Below are positions 46,629-56,316 of a stretch of DNA of 64,000 nt, in pieces. The DNA lies in NCBI RefSeq assembly GCF_001465545.3, contig NZ_CP013480.3, positions 2,356,001 to 2,420,000 of the forward strand. Direction: 5' to 3'. Position 1 is the first letter of the stretch. Each line of letters starts with the position of its first letter. Under the pieces are notes generated by a model. That model worked only from the letters and a program-made list of their open reading frames with translations. It had not been told where the DNA came from and ran no database searches. Position numbers and translations under genes: made by a program. The DNA comes from Pandoraea norimbergensis. Its GTDB lineage: Bacteria; Pseudomonadota; Gammaproteobacteria; Burkholderiales; Burkholderiaceae.

Positions 46629-46832
46629 ATGTGCTCCGATACCCGCGTCGTCATTGCCGCTATCTCAGCGTTCGTGATGCTTGGCGGTATGTTCGCCACC
46701 ATCCACGGTCTGCTCTTCGATCTCCCCAACATCGCGCACTACGGCGTTGCTTCGGTCATCGTCGGCGCAACCCTGATGGCCACCATGCTCATCCCTTGGG
46801 GCGCCCGCGACGAGCAACCGGAATCGCGCTGA
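46629..46832 (+). CDS. Small two-helix membrane protein, paralogue B
   Basis: A 67-residue protein. It aligns without gaps to the 46130 gene over RVVIAAISAFVMLGG and FATIHGLLFD, about half the residues identical, and again has two hydrophobic segments and a charged tail (GARDEQPESR). GAGGTGACGT precedes the ATG. Tandem duplication is the simplest origin. Function unknown. Confidence 0.72.
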   Translation: MCSDTRVVIAAISAFVMLGGMFATIHGLLFDLPNIAHYGVASVIVGATLMATMLIPWGARDEQPESR

Positions 46833-46895
46833 TCGCTCACAGGTCACAGCATCAAGGTGAGACGCCGCCACCCGCACGGGGGCGGCCCGAGCGCC

Positions 46896-47636
46896 TTATT
46901 CGCCCAGACGTGCCCGCAGGCACATGAACGCCGGCGATTCCGACAGTTCGTCAAACAACCGCTTGTCGACCGCCGCCATTTCAGGCAGCGGCAGCGGCTC
47001 GACAATGCGCTCGATTCGCCAGCCCGCGTCAGCGGCCGCATTGAGAATGCCTGCCAGTGGACGGCGGTACGACTCGACGTACGGCTTGGGCTCGCCGAAA
47101 CCACTCCAGTACATGCCGAACTTCGTGATGTCGAAGTAGGGCCGGTTGCGGCGCATCCGCTCGTCGATCCAGTCGCGCATCGGATGCCCCATGGACCAGA
47201 CCAGCGTCGCGCCCGGGCACGCAACCCGCGCGAACTCGCGGAACGTCGGCGCGAGATCTTCCACGTAGTCCAGCGCAAGCGCGCTGACAATGGCGTCGAA
47301 ACCGCCATCGGCAATACCGGCGAAGGGCGTGCCCAGATCCTGCACTTCAAACGTGGCCGGCAGGCCGGCACAACGTTCGCGAGCCAGTTCGATCATTTCC
47401 GGTGTGACGTCGATGCCGTGCACGGTCGCCCCTTGCTCGGCCATCCACGCACTGTTGATGCCGGGGCCACACCCCGCATCGAGTACCCGCAACCCGGTAA
47501 CGGGGCCGAGCAATGCGCGCGTGGCGGGGCGCTCGTACAAGGCGTTGTGCGGCTTGGAGACGGCAATTTCCGAGTAACGCTTGGCGAAGCTGGCGTAGGA
47601 GGTACGTCCCATGGACGGTTGATCGTCAGACGACAT
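46896..47636 (-). CDS. Class I SAM-dependent methyltransferase (UbiE/YcgJ type)
   Basis: A 246-residue methyltransferase. Motif I is LRVLDAGCGPGINSAWMAEQ, then HGIDVTPEMIELARER (motif II) and FDAIVSALALDYVEDLAPTF (motif IV region). A late W/Y-rich part (YFDITKFGMYWSGFGEP) suggests a small-molecule substrate. ATG 47636 has GGAG seven bases upstream. It is a single gene; substrate unknown. Confidence 0.88.
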   Translation of the reverse strand: MSSDDQPSMGRTSYASFAKRYSEIAVSKPHNALYERPATRALLGPVTGLRVLDAGCGPGINSAWMAEQGATVHGIDVTPEMIELARERCAGLPATFEVQDLGTPFAGIADGGFDAIVSALALDYVEDLAPTFREFARVACPGATLVWSMGHPMRDWIDERMRRNRPYFDITKFGMYWSGFGEPKPYVESYRRPLAGILNAAADAGWRIERIVEPLPLPEMAAVDKRLFDELSESPAFMCLRARLGE

Positions 47637-47903
47637 GTGGGGGGCTCCGATGACTGCAATGACATCCCGCAACGGCGAACGGCGGGCTGGGGAAGGCTGA
47701 TAACGGCTGATAAAGCGTGATGGAACAACGGCGGGGGAGCGATTGTAACGCGATGCGCGTCGCTCGGCGAACCCGGCGGCCCACAGGCGGATCGACTTCG
47801 CCGCACGCGCTGGCAGCCTTCAGGACACCGGTTCGATATGGGACAATGCCGACCTTCGCCGCACTTCGCGTTTCACTTTCCTTCGCCACCCGACCGATTC
47901 CGC

Positions 47904-49310
47904 ATGACTGCACCTGCCGACCCGACGACATTCCCCGCTTCTCTGCCTGCCTCCGGCCCTCAGCCTGCCAACGAAGCGCCGGCAGCGGCAAGCACGGTCG
48001 ACGTTGCCGTGATCGGCGCCGGTCCGGCGGGGCTGATGGCGGCTGAAGTGCTGTCGGCGGCCGGTTTTCGCGTCGACGTGTATGACGCCATGCCCTCAGT
48101 AGGCCGCAAGTTTCTGATGGCGGGCAAAGGTGGCATGAACCTCACGCACGGTGAGCCCGCCGAGCCATTTGTCGCCCGCTATGGCGCTCGTGCCGATGCT
48201 GTCGGCAGTTGGTTGCGCCGCTTCGGTGCCGACGATGTGCGCACGTGGGCACACCGTTTGGGCATCGATACGTTTGTCGGCACGTCTGGCCGCGTGTTCC
48301 CGGTCGATATGAAGGCCGCGCCGCTGTTGCGCGCGTGGCTGGCACGGTTGCGGGCCGCGGGCGTGCGGTTGCATGTGCGGCATCGCTGGCTGGGGTGGAA
48401 GGCCGACAACGCACTCGACAACACGCTCGACCCCGCAGCGACGGCCGCGCAACACCTGCGTTTCGCCACACCCGATGGCGAGCGTCACGTCACCGCCAAC
48501 GCTGTTGTGCTGGCGCTCGGCGGCGCGAGTTGGCCGCAACTGGGCTCCGACGCCGCTTGGGTACCGTGGCTGCGCGAGCGACAGGTCGACGTGGCCCCGC
48601 TATTGCCGGCGAATACAGGTTTCGAAGCGGACTGGACGCCGCACATGCGCAGCAAATTCGCCGGGGAACCGGTCAAGTCGGTAACGATGACGCTGCCGGA
48701 CGGCACCACGCGCCAAGGGGAGTTCGTGATTTCGGAGCACGGCGTGGAAGGCAGTCTGGTCTACGCGATGTCGGCCCCGATTCGCGACGCCATTCTGACA
48801 AACGACGGCGCAGACGGGACGAGTGGCACACACGGCACGCAGGTGTTTCTCGACCTGCTGCCCGACTGGACGGCACAACGCGTTTTCGACGAAGTGGCGC
48901 ACCCGCGCGGCTCGCGCTCGATGGCGAGTCATCTGCAAAGCCGGTTGGGCATTGCGGGGGTGAAAGCGGGATTGTTGCGTGAGTGCCTGCCGCGCGAGAC
49001 GTTCAACGATCCGGCGGCGCTCGCCGCCGGTATCAAACGATTGCCCCTGACGCTGCTGCGTCCACGTCCGATTGCGGAAGTGATCAGCAGTGCAGGCGGT
49101 GTGCGGCTCGAAGCGCTGGACGACTACCTGATGGTGCGTGCGTTGCCGGGGGTGTTCTGCGCGGGCGAAATGCTCGACTGGGAAGCCCCCACGGGGGGCT
49201 ATCTCCTCACGGCTTGCTTTGCCAGCGCCTGCGTGGCGGGCGACGGCGCTGCCGCCTATCTGAAGTCGTCGAAGTCTCTCAAGTCGCTGACGACATCCCC
49301 AGCGCCCTGA
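47904..49310 (+). CDS. FAD-dependent oxidoreductase (HI0933/YhiN family)
   Basis: A 468-residue flavoprotein. The FAD-binding Rossmann motif is VAVIGAGPAGLMAAEVLSAAG, then GRKFLMAGKGGMNLTHGEP (family hallmark) and ALGGASWPQLGSDAAW. The C-terminal end has GVFCAGEMLDWEAPTGGYLL. The family (TIGR03862-like) has no firm function; some members act on tRNA or arsenicals. The first about 30 residues are a Pro/Ala-rich extension. A hairpin terminator follows. Confidence 0.85.
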   Translation: MTAPADPTTFPASLPASGPQPANEAPAAASTVDVAVIGAGPAGLMAAEVLSAAGFRVDVYDAMPSVGRKFLMAGKGGMNLTHGEPAEPFVARYGARADAVGSWLRRFGADDVRTWAHRLGIDTFVGTSGRVFPVDMKAAPLLRAWLARLRAAGVRLHVRHRWLGWKADNALDNTLDPAATAAQHLRFATPDGERHVTANAVVLALGGASWPQLGSDAAWVPWLRERQVDVAPLLPANTGFEADWTPHMRSKFAGEPVKSVTMTLPDGTTRQGEFVISEHGVEGSLVYAMSAPIRDAILTNDGADGTSGTHGTQVFLDLLPDWTAQRVFDEVAHPRGSRSMASHLQSRLGIAGVKAGLLRECLPRETFNDPAALAAGIKRLPLTLLRPRPIAEVISSAGGVRLEALDDYLMVRALPGVFCAGEMLDWEAPTGGYLLTACFASACVAGDGAAAYLKSSKSLKSLTTSPAP

Positions 49311-49332
49311 TCGTCACGCCCGCGCTTTGATG

Positions 49333-49360
49333 CCTGCCCGATCTTGATGGATCGGGCAGG
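49333..49360. terminator. Shared hairpin between convergent genes
   Basis: CCTGCCCGATC and GATCGGGCAGG form a perfect 11-bp stem with a 6-base loop, between the FAD-oxidoreductase stop and the stop of the convergent methyltransferase. T-runs are poor on both sides, but position suggests bidirectional termination. Confidence 0.7.
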
Positions 49361-49367
49361 ATCACAC

Positions 49368-50534
49368 TCAGGCCGGGCGAACGCCCAGACGCCACAGCGA
49401 CGTCACTTCGACGCGGCGTGCGGCGTGCAGCGGATCGTTGGCATCGGCAGTTTTCGGGTGCTTCGGGCGGATATCGTGACGGGCCAGCACGACCAGACCG
49501 GCGCCGTGAATCCACGACAGCAAGGTCTCGCGGGTGCGCAGCCCCAGATGTTCAGCCAGATCAGACAACACCAGCCAGCCTTCACCGCCGGGGCTCAGAT
49601 GGGCGGCGAGTCCGTTCAGGAAGCCCTTGAGCATCTGGCTGTCCGGGTCGTAGACCGCGTGCTCGATCGGCGCATTGGCCTTGGCCGGCAGCCACGGCGG
49701 GTTGCAGACGACCAGCGGCGCACGGCCTTCCGGGAACAGGTCCACATTGGCGATCTTCACCGAACGCTCCAGCCCAAGGCGCGCAATGTTCTCGCGCGCA
49801 CAACCCAGTGCACGCGGATCGCGATCGGTGCCGATGACCTGCTGCACACCACGGCGCGCCAGCAACGCGGCGATCACGCCGGTACCGGTGCCGATGTCGA
49901 ACGCGAGTGTCGTGTTCGGCAGCGGTGCCTGTTCGATCAACTGAAGATACTCACCCCGCACCGGCGAGAACACGCCGTACCACGGGTGGATGGTGTTGCC
50001 CAGCGCAGGAATTGCGACCCCTTTCTTGCGCCACTCATGCGCACCGATCAGGCCGAGCACCTCGCGCAGCGACGCCACGGACGGTTGTTCGTCAGGCGCG
50101 CCCCAGGCTTCGGCACACGCTTCGCGCACGTCGGGCGCGCGGCGCAACGGAATGCCGTAGTCGGCGTCGAGGGGAATCAGCACCATGCCGAGAATGCGGG
50201 CACGCTGGGCCTGTGCCATGCGGTGCTTGTGGAACGCATCGGCCGGGCTGGCAACGACGGGCGCGGCGTCCTTGGCGGACGGCTTGCGGCGCGGGCGATG
50301 GGCCGGGCGGTCGACACGGCGCGCCATGGCTTGCATCAACTGACGCGCGTTCTGGTAGTCGCCGCGATACAGCAGGGCGGTACCGCCGCAGGCGAGGTGA
50401 TAGGCATCGTCGGCATTGACGGTGTCGTCGACAACTTCGACGCGGCGCGGCGGCATCACGCCGGCTTCGGAGCGCCAGCGGGCGGTGACGGGGCGACCGT
50501 CTTCGGTCCAGGCGAGCGTCGGGGTAGTGTTCAT
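49368..50534 (-). CDS. Class I methyltransferase with NPPW motif (RlmG/PrmC-like)
   Basis: A 388-residue protein. The C-terminal half has motif I FDIGTGTGVIAALLARRG, VIGTDRDPRALGCARENI and VVCNPPWLPAKANAPIEH; NPPW marks enzymes that methylate exocyclic or amide nitrogens (RNA guanine or glutamine). The N-terminal 170 residues (GGTALLYRGDYQNARQLMQA) may bind the substrate. ATG 50534 has only a weak ribosome site; a longer frame to 50633 is unlikely. Confidence 0.85.
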   Translation of the reverse strand: MNTTPTLAWTEDGRPVTARWRSEAGVMPPRRVEVVDDTVNADDAYHLACGGTALLYRGDYQNARQLMQAMARRVDRPAHRPRRKPSAKDAAPVVASPADAFHKHRMAQAQRARILGMVLIPLDADYGIPLRRAPDVREACAEAWGAPDEQPSVASLREVLGLIGAHEWRKKGVAIPALGNTIHPWYGVFSPVRGEYLQLIEQAPLPNTTLAFDIGTGTGVIAALLARRGVQQVIGTDRDPRALGCARENIARLGLERSVKIANVDLFPEGRAPLVVCNPPWLPAKANAPIEHAVYDPDSQMLKGFLNGLAAHLSPGGEGWLVLSDLAEHLGLRTRETLLSWIHGAGLVVLARHDIRPKHPKTADANDPLHAARRVEVTSLWRLGVRPA

Positions 50535-50710
50535 GCGTAGTCTTCTGAAAAGCGTGGCGGCGCGTGGCGGGGGGGGGCGGCGGGGGTGTCGGAGGGCGCT
50601 GTGGAATATCGCACGAGCGCCTTCTGAGGTCACGCAGGTACGCGCCGGAAGTGCGCATTATGCCTGCGTTGGCGGTTCGCCGGTCAAAGCGACACCGCCA
50701 CGTGCTCCGG

Positions 50711-52645
50711 TTATGACGTAGTTTTCGCGTCGGCAGGCGGGGTGAACAGCAGCCCGATGGCCTCGCGCAGCGCCTCATCGAGCATTCGGTCGATACCCGG
50801 CACCGGGGCGGCCGGCAGGTCTGGCGCGGGGCCACCGTGGCGAAGTACCGCGGCCATATGGGTCAGTACGGCTGCCGCCGGATGGACCGCCGCATCGTGA
50901 TCGTCGCCATGCGGGACGGTATCGGTGATCGCATTGGCCACCCGTTCGAGCGAGACGAGCGCCGGCCACCAGCGCGCGGCCCGACGGCTCACCAACGGCG
51001 GCTCGGACAATGCGCGTTGCAGTGCGACGCGGGCATCGTCGAGCGCCTTGTAAGTGGCCCGTCTGGCCGCAAACGCGGCGTCGGCATCATGCGTGTCGGC
51101 CAGCGCGGCATAGCGGCCCAGCGCGTCGAGTGCAATGGCCACCCGTTCGTCGAGCTGGCGCCGCTCCCACTTCGCCCAAGGCAGATAGCCCACGAGCAGC
51201 ACGATGGCGCACGCGGCCACGGCGTCGATGAAGCGCGCGAGCGCAATGTCCTGACTCCCCGGCTGCAACGCACCCATCACCAGCATGAGAATCGGCAACA
51301 GCAGGGCGCTGAACAATCCGTAGTTGCGGCGCAGCGCCCACGGCAGGCAAGCCGCGAGGGGTATCAATGCCGCGAAACTCACCAGACCGTTGCGGTCAAT
51401 CGCGACGACCGCCGCCGACAGGGCAACGCCGACGATACTGCCCACGCCGCTCTGCAACGCACGCGCAAACACCGAGCCGTAGTTGGGCTTGAAGATCACC
51501 ACGACGATCAGCGGCACCCAATAAGAGCGCGGCAACTCAGCCACCGCAATGAAGATCTGCGCGACGAGCACACACAACCCGATGCGCACGAGATAGCGCC
51601 ACACGTCGGGCCACGGCCACTTCGGCATCCAGCGCGGGTGCGCGGGCGCCCGCGCCTGATGGCGCGCAAGTGCCACGAGCGGCGGCTCGGCGGCGTGGAC
51701 GGCGCCTGTCAGCAAGGGTTCGGCGCGATGCAGCGCTGCCGCCAGCGCAGGCGCATGGTTGTCAGTCGCGGCATCGGCTGCGGCATTCACGTTGACCGGC
51801 CGGTCGCCGGCAATGCTGCGCGCCATCGCATAGAGGGCACGGCCGAGCGGCGCTGGCAACGGCTGTCCACCCTGTGCCAGCCCGATCACCGCCGCCGTAA
51901 CGGGTTCTGCGGCCAATATCTGGGCAGCACGCCGCTCCAGTACTTCCCAGCCGCTGGTGGTGCTGGCACTGGCCGTCAGCAAGGTGTCGTAGGCCGCCGC
52001 AATCGCATTTTCGAGTGAGCGCCGGGCGAGACGTACGCGCGGCGTGCCACTCGCGTCGAGCACGTTGGCCAGTTGCTGATAGATGGCGGCCACGGCATCG
52101 CGCTCGGCGGCGCCCGGATGCCGTAACCAGTGAATCGCCATGAGCATCACGCTGAAGATGCCCCCCGCGGCCAGCAGCAACGGCGCGCGCCACTCCGGCG
52201 GCGGCAGCGCGAGCCCCCAGCCGACAATCAGATAGACCGCCCCTTGAAGGGTGGCGGCGGACGCCACGTTACCGAACGTGCCGATAAAGCTCAGCAGCAG
52301 GATGGCCACTTGCAGCAAGACATGCGCAAGCCAATGGCTTTGCAAACCGACATTGTGGATGAGCATGCCCGCGTAGAACCCGGCAACACCCGTCGCCACG
52401 GTCAGCAGAATCGAGCGGGCGCGGGCGCGATACGGGCCGGTGCGGTCGCCGGTGATGGCGGGCAGGGCACCGAGCGCAAACAGCGAGGCGTTGGCCCCCT
52501 GTCCGATCGCAACCCCCACGACTGTCGGAATGGCCACGGACAATGCCGCATGCAGGGCATCCCAGCGGGAAAAGGCAACGGGCTCAAGCCGCGCAAGTCG
52601 TGAAATCCACGCGACGCGGCGGCCGGGTTCGGGTGTCGTCGGCAT
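50711..52645 (-). CDS. FUSC family membrane protein (aromatic-acid-exporter-like)
   Basis: A 644-residue inner-membrane protein with two sets of about five helices separated by a cytoplasmic domain (about residues 200-345). Features are SRWDALHAALSVAIPTVVGV, FGNVASAATLQGAVYLIVGW, and a second block with RSYWVPLIVVVIFKPNYGS then LVGYLPWAKWERRQL. This is the YccS/AaeB (FUSC) family, which exports aromatic or other toxic acids. No membrane-fusion partner gene is adjacent. It follows a HAD gene by 30 bases and may be in its operon. Confidence 0.9.
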   Translation of the reverse strand: MPTTPEPGRRVAWISRLARLEPVAFSRWDALHAALSVAIPTVVGVAIGQGANASLFALGALPAITGDRTGPYRARARSILLTVATGVAGFYAGMLIHNVGLQSHWLAHVLLQVAILLLSFIGTFGNVASAATLQGAVYLIVGWGLALPPPEWRAPLLLAAGGIFSVMLMAIHWLRHPGAAERDAVAAIYQQLANVLDASGTPRVRLARRSLENAIAAAYDTLLTASASTTSGWEVLERRAAQILAAEPVTAAVIGLAQGGQPLPAPLGRALYAMARSIAGDRPVNVNAAADAATDNHAPALAAALHRAEPLLTGAVHAAEPPLVALARHQARAPAHPRWMPKWPWPDVWRYLVRIGLCVLVAQIFIAVAELPRSYWVPLIVVVIFKPNYGSVFARALQSGVGSIVGVALSAAVVAIDRNGLVSFAALIPLAACLPWALRRNYGLFSALLLPILMLVMGALQPGSQDIALARFIDAVAACAIVLLVGYLPWAKWERRQLDERVAIALDALGRYAALADTHDADAAFAARRATYKALDDARVALQRALSEPPLVSRRAARWWPALVSLERVANAITDTVPHGDDHDAAVHPAAAVLTHMAAVLRHGGPAPDLPAAPVPGIDRMLDEALREAIGLLFTPPADAKTTS

Positions 52646-52675
52646 GGGCGGGCGCGTCGGAAGTCAGTAACGGGT

Positions 52676-53326
52676 TCAGGACACGCCGGGCGGCGTGTCG
52701 TCGTCCATGAGCGGCATGAGCTTGCCTTGCCCGCGTATCCACGCGTGGTCGGCACGCTCGGCCATCTCTTTATCGCCGCGACTGTCGCCGTAGGCGAAGA
52801 GGACCCGTGGCGGTGCATTGCCCCACCAGGCTTCCAGACGCCGCACTTTCTCCGGCCCCCAGCAATTCGGCTTGGCGAATTCACCGGCAAACCGGCCATT
52901 GGTATCGAATGCGAGTTCGGTACTCAGTACCGCGTCAAAGCCGATCGACGCGGCCCATGGGCGCAGATAGAGGCCGGGTGACGCGCTTACCAACACGACA
53001 CGATGCCCCATCGCCCGATGTTGGCGCACGCGCGCAAGCATCTCGGGGCGCACCAACGCGGGCAAGCCATCGGCGACGAAGCGTTTGGCTTGCGCGTCGA
53101 GTTGCGTCTGGGGACGTGCACCGAGCGCAGCGCGAAGAAAATGGGCTTTGGCCGTGCCGCGATCGATCAGATGGAGTGCGGCGCCGATAAGCCACGGCGA
53201 GGCGAGCAGGGCACCGAGCACGAAGCGGGGTGTGCCTACCGTGCGGCGCACGAACACGCGCAGGCTGTCGGTCGTGGAAATCGTGCCGTCGAAGTCGAAC
53301 GCGGCAACGATGGAAGCGTCTCGCAT
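52676..53326 (-). CDS. HAD-IB family phosphatase (SerB-like)
   Basis: A 216-residue HAD hydrolase. Motif I is AFDFDGTISTTDS (nucleophile and general acid Asp), motif II is VLVSASPGLYLRPW, motif III/IV is FAYGDSRGDKEMAERA. The HAD-IB group contains phosphoserine phosphatase and lipid or prenyl phosphatases; the substrate is unknown. ATG 53326 lies six bases after the bcsR-like gene's stop, so the two are one transcript. Confidence 0.9.
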   Translation of the reverse strand: MRDASIVAAFDFDGTISTTDSLRVFVRRTVGTPRFVLGALLASPWLIGAALHLIDRGTAKAHFLRAALGARPQTQLDAQAKRFVADGLPALVRPEMLARVRQHRAMGHRVVLVSASPGLYLRPWAASIGFDAVLSTELAFDTNGRFAGEFAKPNCWGPEKVRRLEAWWGNAPPRVLFAYGDSRGDKEMAERADHAWIRGQGKLMPLMDDDTPPGVS

Positions 53327-53332
53327 GCCGGA

Positions 53333-53656
53333 TCAGCCCGCGCCGAGCGGTGAAACTGACGAGGGCGAGGACGGCGACACGGAAGCCGGGGACAGGGTTT
53401 GCGCAGCGTGAGCCGGCGAAGGGACAGGGACAGGGGCCGCACGCGAATCGGCGAAGGCCACCAGATGCGGCCAGCGGTCGCGGGCTTGCTGCGCGCCCAC
53501 AACGGCCTGTTCGTCGCGATAGGCGGGCAGTACGTCGAACCCGATCGTCTCGCGCAGTCGATCGATGTCGGACGGATTGCGACGCTCGATCAGCGCATCG
53601 GCCGCTTCGGACATTGCAGTGGAGGGCGAAGTATCGATCTGGCTCATGCCGGGCAT
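53333..53656 (-). CDS. BcsR/BcsP-like small cellulose-synthesis protein
   Basis: A 107-residue protein. The core NPSDIDRLRETIGFDVLPAY, then a helix ending in ARDRWPHLVAFADS, matches the BcsR family (DI..L...., RWP.L). BcsR helps assemble and regulate the cellulose synthase with BcsQ. The last 40 residues are a Pro/Ser/Ala tail. It is unusual that it is on the strand opposite to the bcs genes and heads a transcript with a HAD and a FUSC gene. Start at 53656 or 53647; no good ribosome site. Confidence 0.7.
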   Translation of the reverse strand: MPGMSQIDTSPSTAMSEAADALIERRNPSDIDRLRETIGFDVLPAYRDEQAVVGAQQARDRWPHLVAFADSRAAPVPVPSPAHAAQTLSPASVSPSSPSSVSPLGAG

Positions 53657-53955
53657 TCTATACGGTGCATTGCGAGAACCGCAATTGCCATGGTGACCGG
53701 TCGGCCGCGATGACCGGCGCCTGTGCCCGCGACACGACACCTGTGGAGTGACGCCAGCTTGTAACCGGCACCGAGGCAGGCTAGCATGACGCAACGTGCC
53801 ATTTCCAGAAAGACGGGCTGCGCTGTCCCGCCAAGACCCTGGCAATCCGTGGTAGGTGGATTGTTCGAAAGCGACGTGGTGAGACGTCGGGTCGACCGGG
53901 CGAGGCTCGTTGTGAATTGGCGATCACAGAACAAGAAACAGATGAGGCATCTAAC
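53657..53955. other. Divergent control region of the cellulose locus
   Basis: About 299 bases between the bcsR-like and bcsB starts. It should contain both promoters. I see no strong -35/-10 pair or long palindrome. The bcsB ribosome site GAGG lies at the right end. Confidence 0.4.
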
Positions 53956-56316
53956 ATGCAGCTTCGACGGTCTTGGTCGCTTCGTTGGAAAGTCTCAGCC
54001 ATCGGTTTGCTCGTCATGGCAACCATGGATCCCGGTGGTATCACGCTCGCGGGAGCGGCACCCACCGTAAGGGGCAAAAATGCCCCAGCGCAAACCGGCA
54101 CGGCATCGCCGCCCGCCCCGGCTTCAGCGGTAACAGGAGCCGCCGATGCCTCGGCCGCGCCCGTCGTGCTCGCGCCACCGGCGCCGGGAACGAGCGAGCG
54201 CACTGTGACGTTCGCCCAGCTCGGGCAACGTACCGGCTTGCGCCTGCGCGGCACGGAAGGTTCGGGTGACGTGAATTTCGGCGTTCGACTCGATCAGACG
54301 GTCGCCTCGGCACTGCTTCGGCTTCGCTACACCTACTCGCCCGCACTGATTCCCGATCTCTCGCAACTCAAGGTATATCTCAACGAAGAGTTGATCGCGA
54401 CGCTGCCCTACAACAAGCAGGACGGCGGCAAGAATCTGGTGCGCGAGATCCCGCTCGACCCGCGTTTGCTCTCCGGCTTCAATCGCGTGCGGCTCGTGCT
54501 CATCGGTCACTACACGATGGAGTGCGAAGATCCGATGCACTCCAGCCTGTGGACCGACATCAGCCCGCAAAGCGAGATCGTCACCAGCACGCAGCCGTTG
54601 ACGCTGCGCAACGACCTCTCGACGCTGCCCACGCCGTTCTTCGATCGTCACGACAATCGCGATCTCTCGATCCCGTTCATGTTCGGCGCACCGCCTTCGC
54701 TGGCCGTCGTACATGCCGCCGGTGTAGTCGCCTCGTGGGCGGGCGCGTTGGGTGACTATCGCCGCACGCGCTTCCCGGTCGACATCAACGAGTTGCCGAC
54801 CAAGCACGCGATCGTCTTCGCAACCAACGACACGCGTCCGGCCGCGCTGAATCTGCCGACGGTCGATGCGCCGACGTTGCGCATGATGTCGAACCCGAAC
54901 AATCCATCGCTCAAGCTGCTGGTCATACAGGGGCGTGACGCCAAGGACCTGGAGACGGCTGCGCTGGCACTGGTCTCCGGCCGTGCCGCGCTCTCCGGCG
55001 AATCGGCGCGCATCACGGCGCTCGAACCGCTGCCGCCGCGCCCGGCTTACGACGCACCGCGCTGGGTGCGCACGGACCGCCCGGTCAAGCTTGGCGAACT
55101 GGTCGACAATCCGGCCGATCTGCAAGGCAACGGCTATATGCCGTGGCCGATCCGCATTCAACTCAATCTCCCGGCCGATCTGCTGACGTGGCAGAACACG
55201 GGCGTGCCGCTCGATCTCAAGTATCGCTACACGCCGCCGGTGAAGCCCGACGACTCGTCGATGAGCGTGGCCATCAACGACCAGTTCGTGCGTGCCTACC
55301 GCCTGCGCTCAGCAGGGGCGAGCAACGACAAGAGCCACATGCTGGTCGAGCTGCTCTCCGACGGCACCATGGCCGATCGCAAGGACGTGCGTATCCCCGC
55401 GTTCCAAGTAGCGTCGCGCAATTCGCTGTCGTTCCAGTTCGCGATGGAGCCGCACAAGGAAGGCATTTGCGCGCAGACGATCACCAACGCCGCGCGCTCC
55501 GCCATCGATGCCGATTCGACCATCGACTTCAGCGGGCTGCCGCATTACGCCGAGATGCCGAATCTGAGCTTCTTCGTGGGCAGCGGTTTCCCGTTCACCA
55601 AATATGCCGATCTGGCGCAGACGGCCATCATCACGTCGAAGACGCCGGACGCCTCGGAACTGGAGGCGATCTTCTCGACGCTCGGCCAGTTCGGCCGCTC
55701 GACCGGTGTCTATGCCGATCGTTTCGAAGTGCTCGATACCACGCAGACCGATCGCTTCAAGGATCGTGATCTGCTGATCGTGGGCGGCAAGGATGCGGGC
55801 GATCTGCTGGCGAAGTGGGGCAAGGGCTTCCCGCTGCTCATCGATCAGTCGCGCCGCCTGATGACGAGTCAGGGGCAGGGCTATCGCGGTGACGGCGCCA
55901 CCGGCTCGGCGCTGGCGGCCAGCCGCGTCGGCCCGGCACGCATGGATGCGCAATCCGACGGACCGCTCGCGGCGCTGGTCGGTTTCGAATCGCCGGTGAG
56001 CGCTTCGCGTTCGGTGGTGGCCATCAATGCGACCAGCAACAAGACGCTGCTCAACGTGGTCGATATGGTGGACGACGACGTACAGCGCGCTGCGATTCAC
56101 GGCGACCTCGCAGTGGTGAATGGCTCGCGCGTCGAGTCGTTCCGGCTGGGGCAGACGTATTTTGTCGGCGACGTGAGCTGGTGGACGCGTATTCGCTACC
56201 ACCTCTCGAGCCATCCGATTCTCGTGGGTATTGCGGCGCTGCTGGCGGCGTTTGCGATCGCACTCAAATGCTTCGGGTGGTTGCAACGCCGCGCCGCACG
56301 CCGGCTGGAGAAGTAA
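53956..56316 (+). CDS. bcsB: Cellulose synthase regulatory subunit BcsB
   Basis: A 786-residue periplasmic protein anchored by a C-terminal helix (HPILVGIAALLAAFAIALKC). Residues 1-35 form a signal peptide. It has the family's FAQLGQRTGLRLRGTEGSGD carbohydrate-binding start, the LLIGG-type repeat regions and the QYxxD-like KDLETAALAL segment. BcsB forms the periplasmic part of the synthase with BcsA and guides the glucan. ATG 53956 has GAGG eight bases upstream. It begins the plus-strand operon, and bcsZ starts immediately after its stop (TAAATG). Confidence 0.93.
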   Translation: MQLRRSWSLRWKVSAIGLLVMATMDPGGITLAGAAPTVRGKNAPAQTGTASPPAPASAVTGAADASAAPVVLAPPAPGTSERTVTFAQLGQRTGLRLRGTEGSGDVNFGVRLDQTVASALLRLRYTYSPALIPDLSQLKVYLNEELIATLPYNKQDGGKNLVREIPLDPRLLSGFNRVRLVLIGHYTMECEDPMHSSLWTDISPQSEIVTSTQPLTLRNDLSTLPTPFFDRHDNRDLSIPFMFGAPPSLAVVHAAGVVASWAGALGDYRRTRFPVDINELPTKHAIVFATNDTRPAALNLPTVDAPTLRMMSNPNNPSLKLLVIQGRDAKDLETAALALVSGRAALSGESARITALEPLPPRPAYDAPRWVRTDRPVKLGELVDNPADLQGNGYMPWPIRIQLNLPADLLTWQNTGVPLDLKYRYTPPVKPDDSSMSVAINDQFVRAYRLRSAGASNDKSHMLVELLSDGTMADRKDVRIPAFQVASRNSLSFQFAMEPHKEGICAQTITNAARSAIDADSTIDFSGLPHYAEMPNLSFFVGSGFPFTKYADLAQTAIITSKTPDASELEAIFSTLGQFGRSTGVYADRFEVLDTTQTDRFKDRDLLIVGGKDAGDLLAKWGKGFPLLIDQSRRLMTSQGQGYRGDGATGSALAASRVGPARMDAQSDGPLAALVGFESPVSASRSVVAINATSNKTLLNVVDMVDDDVQRAAIHGDLAVVNGSRVESFRLGQTYFVGDVSWWTRIRYHLSSHPILVGIAALLAAFAIALKCFGWLQRRAARRLEK

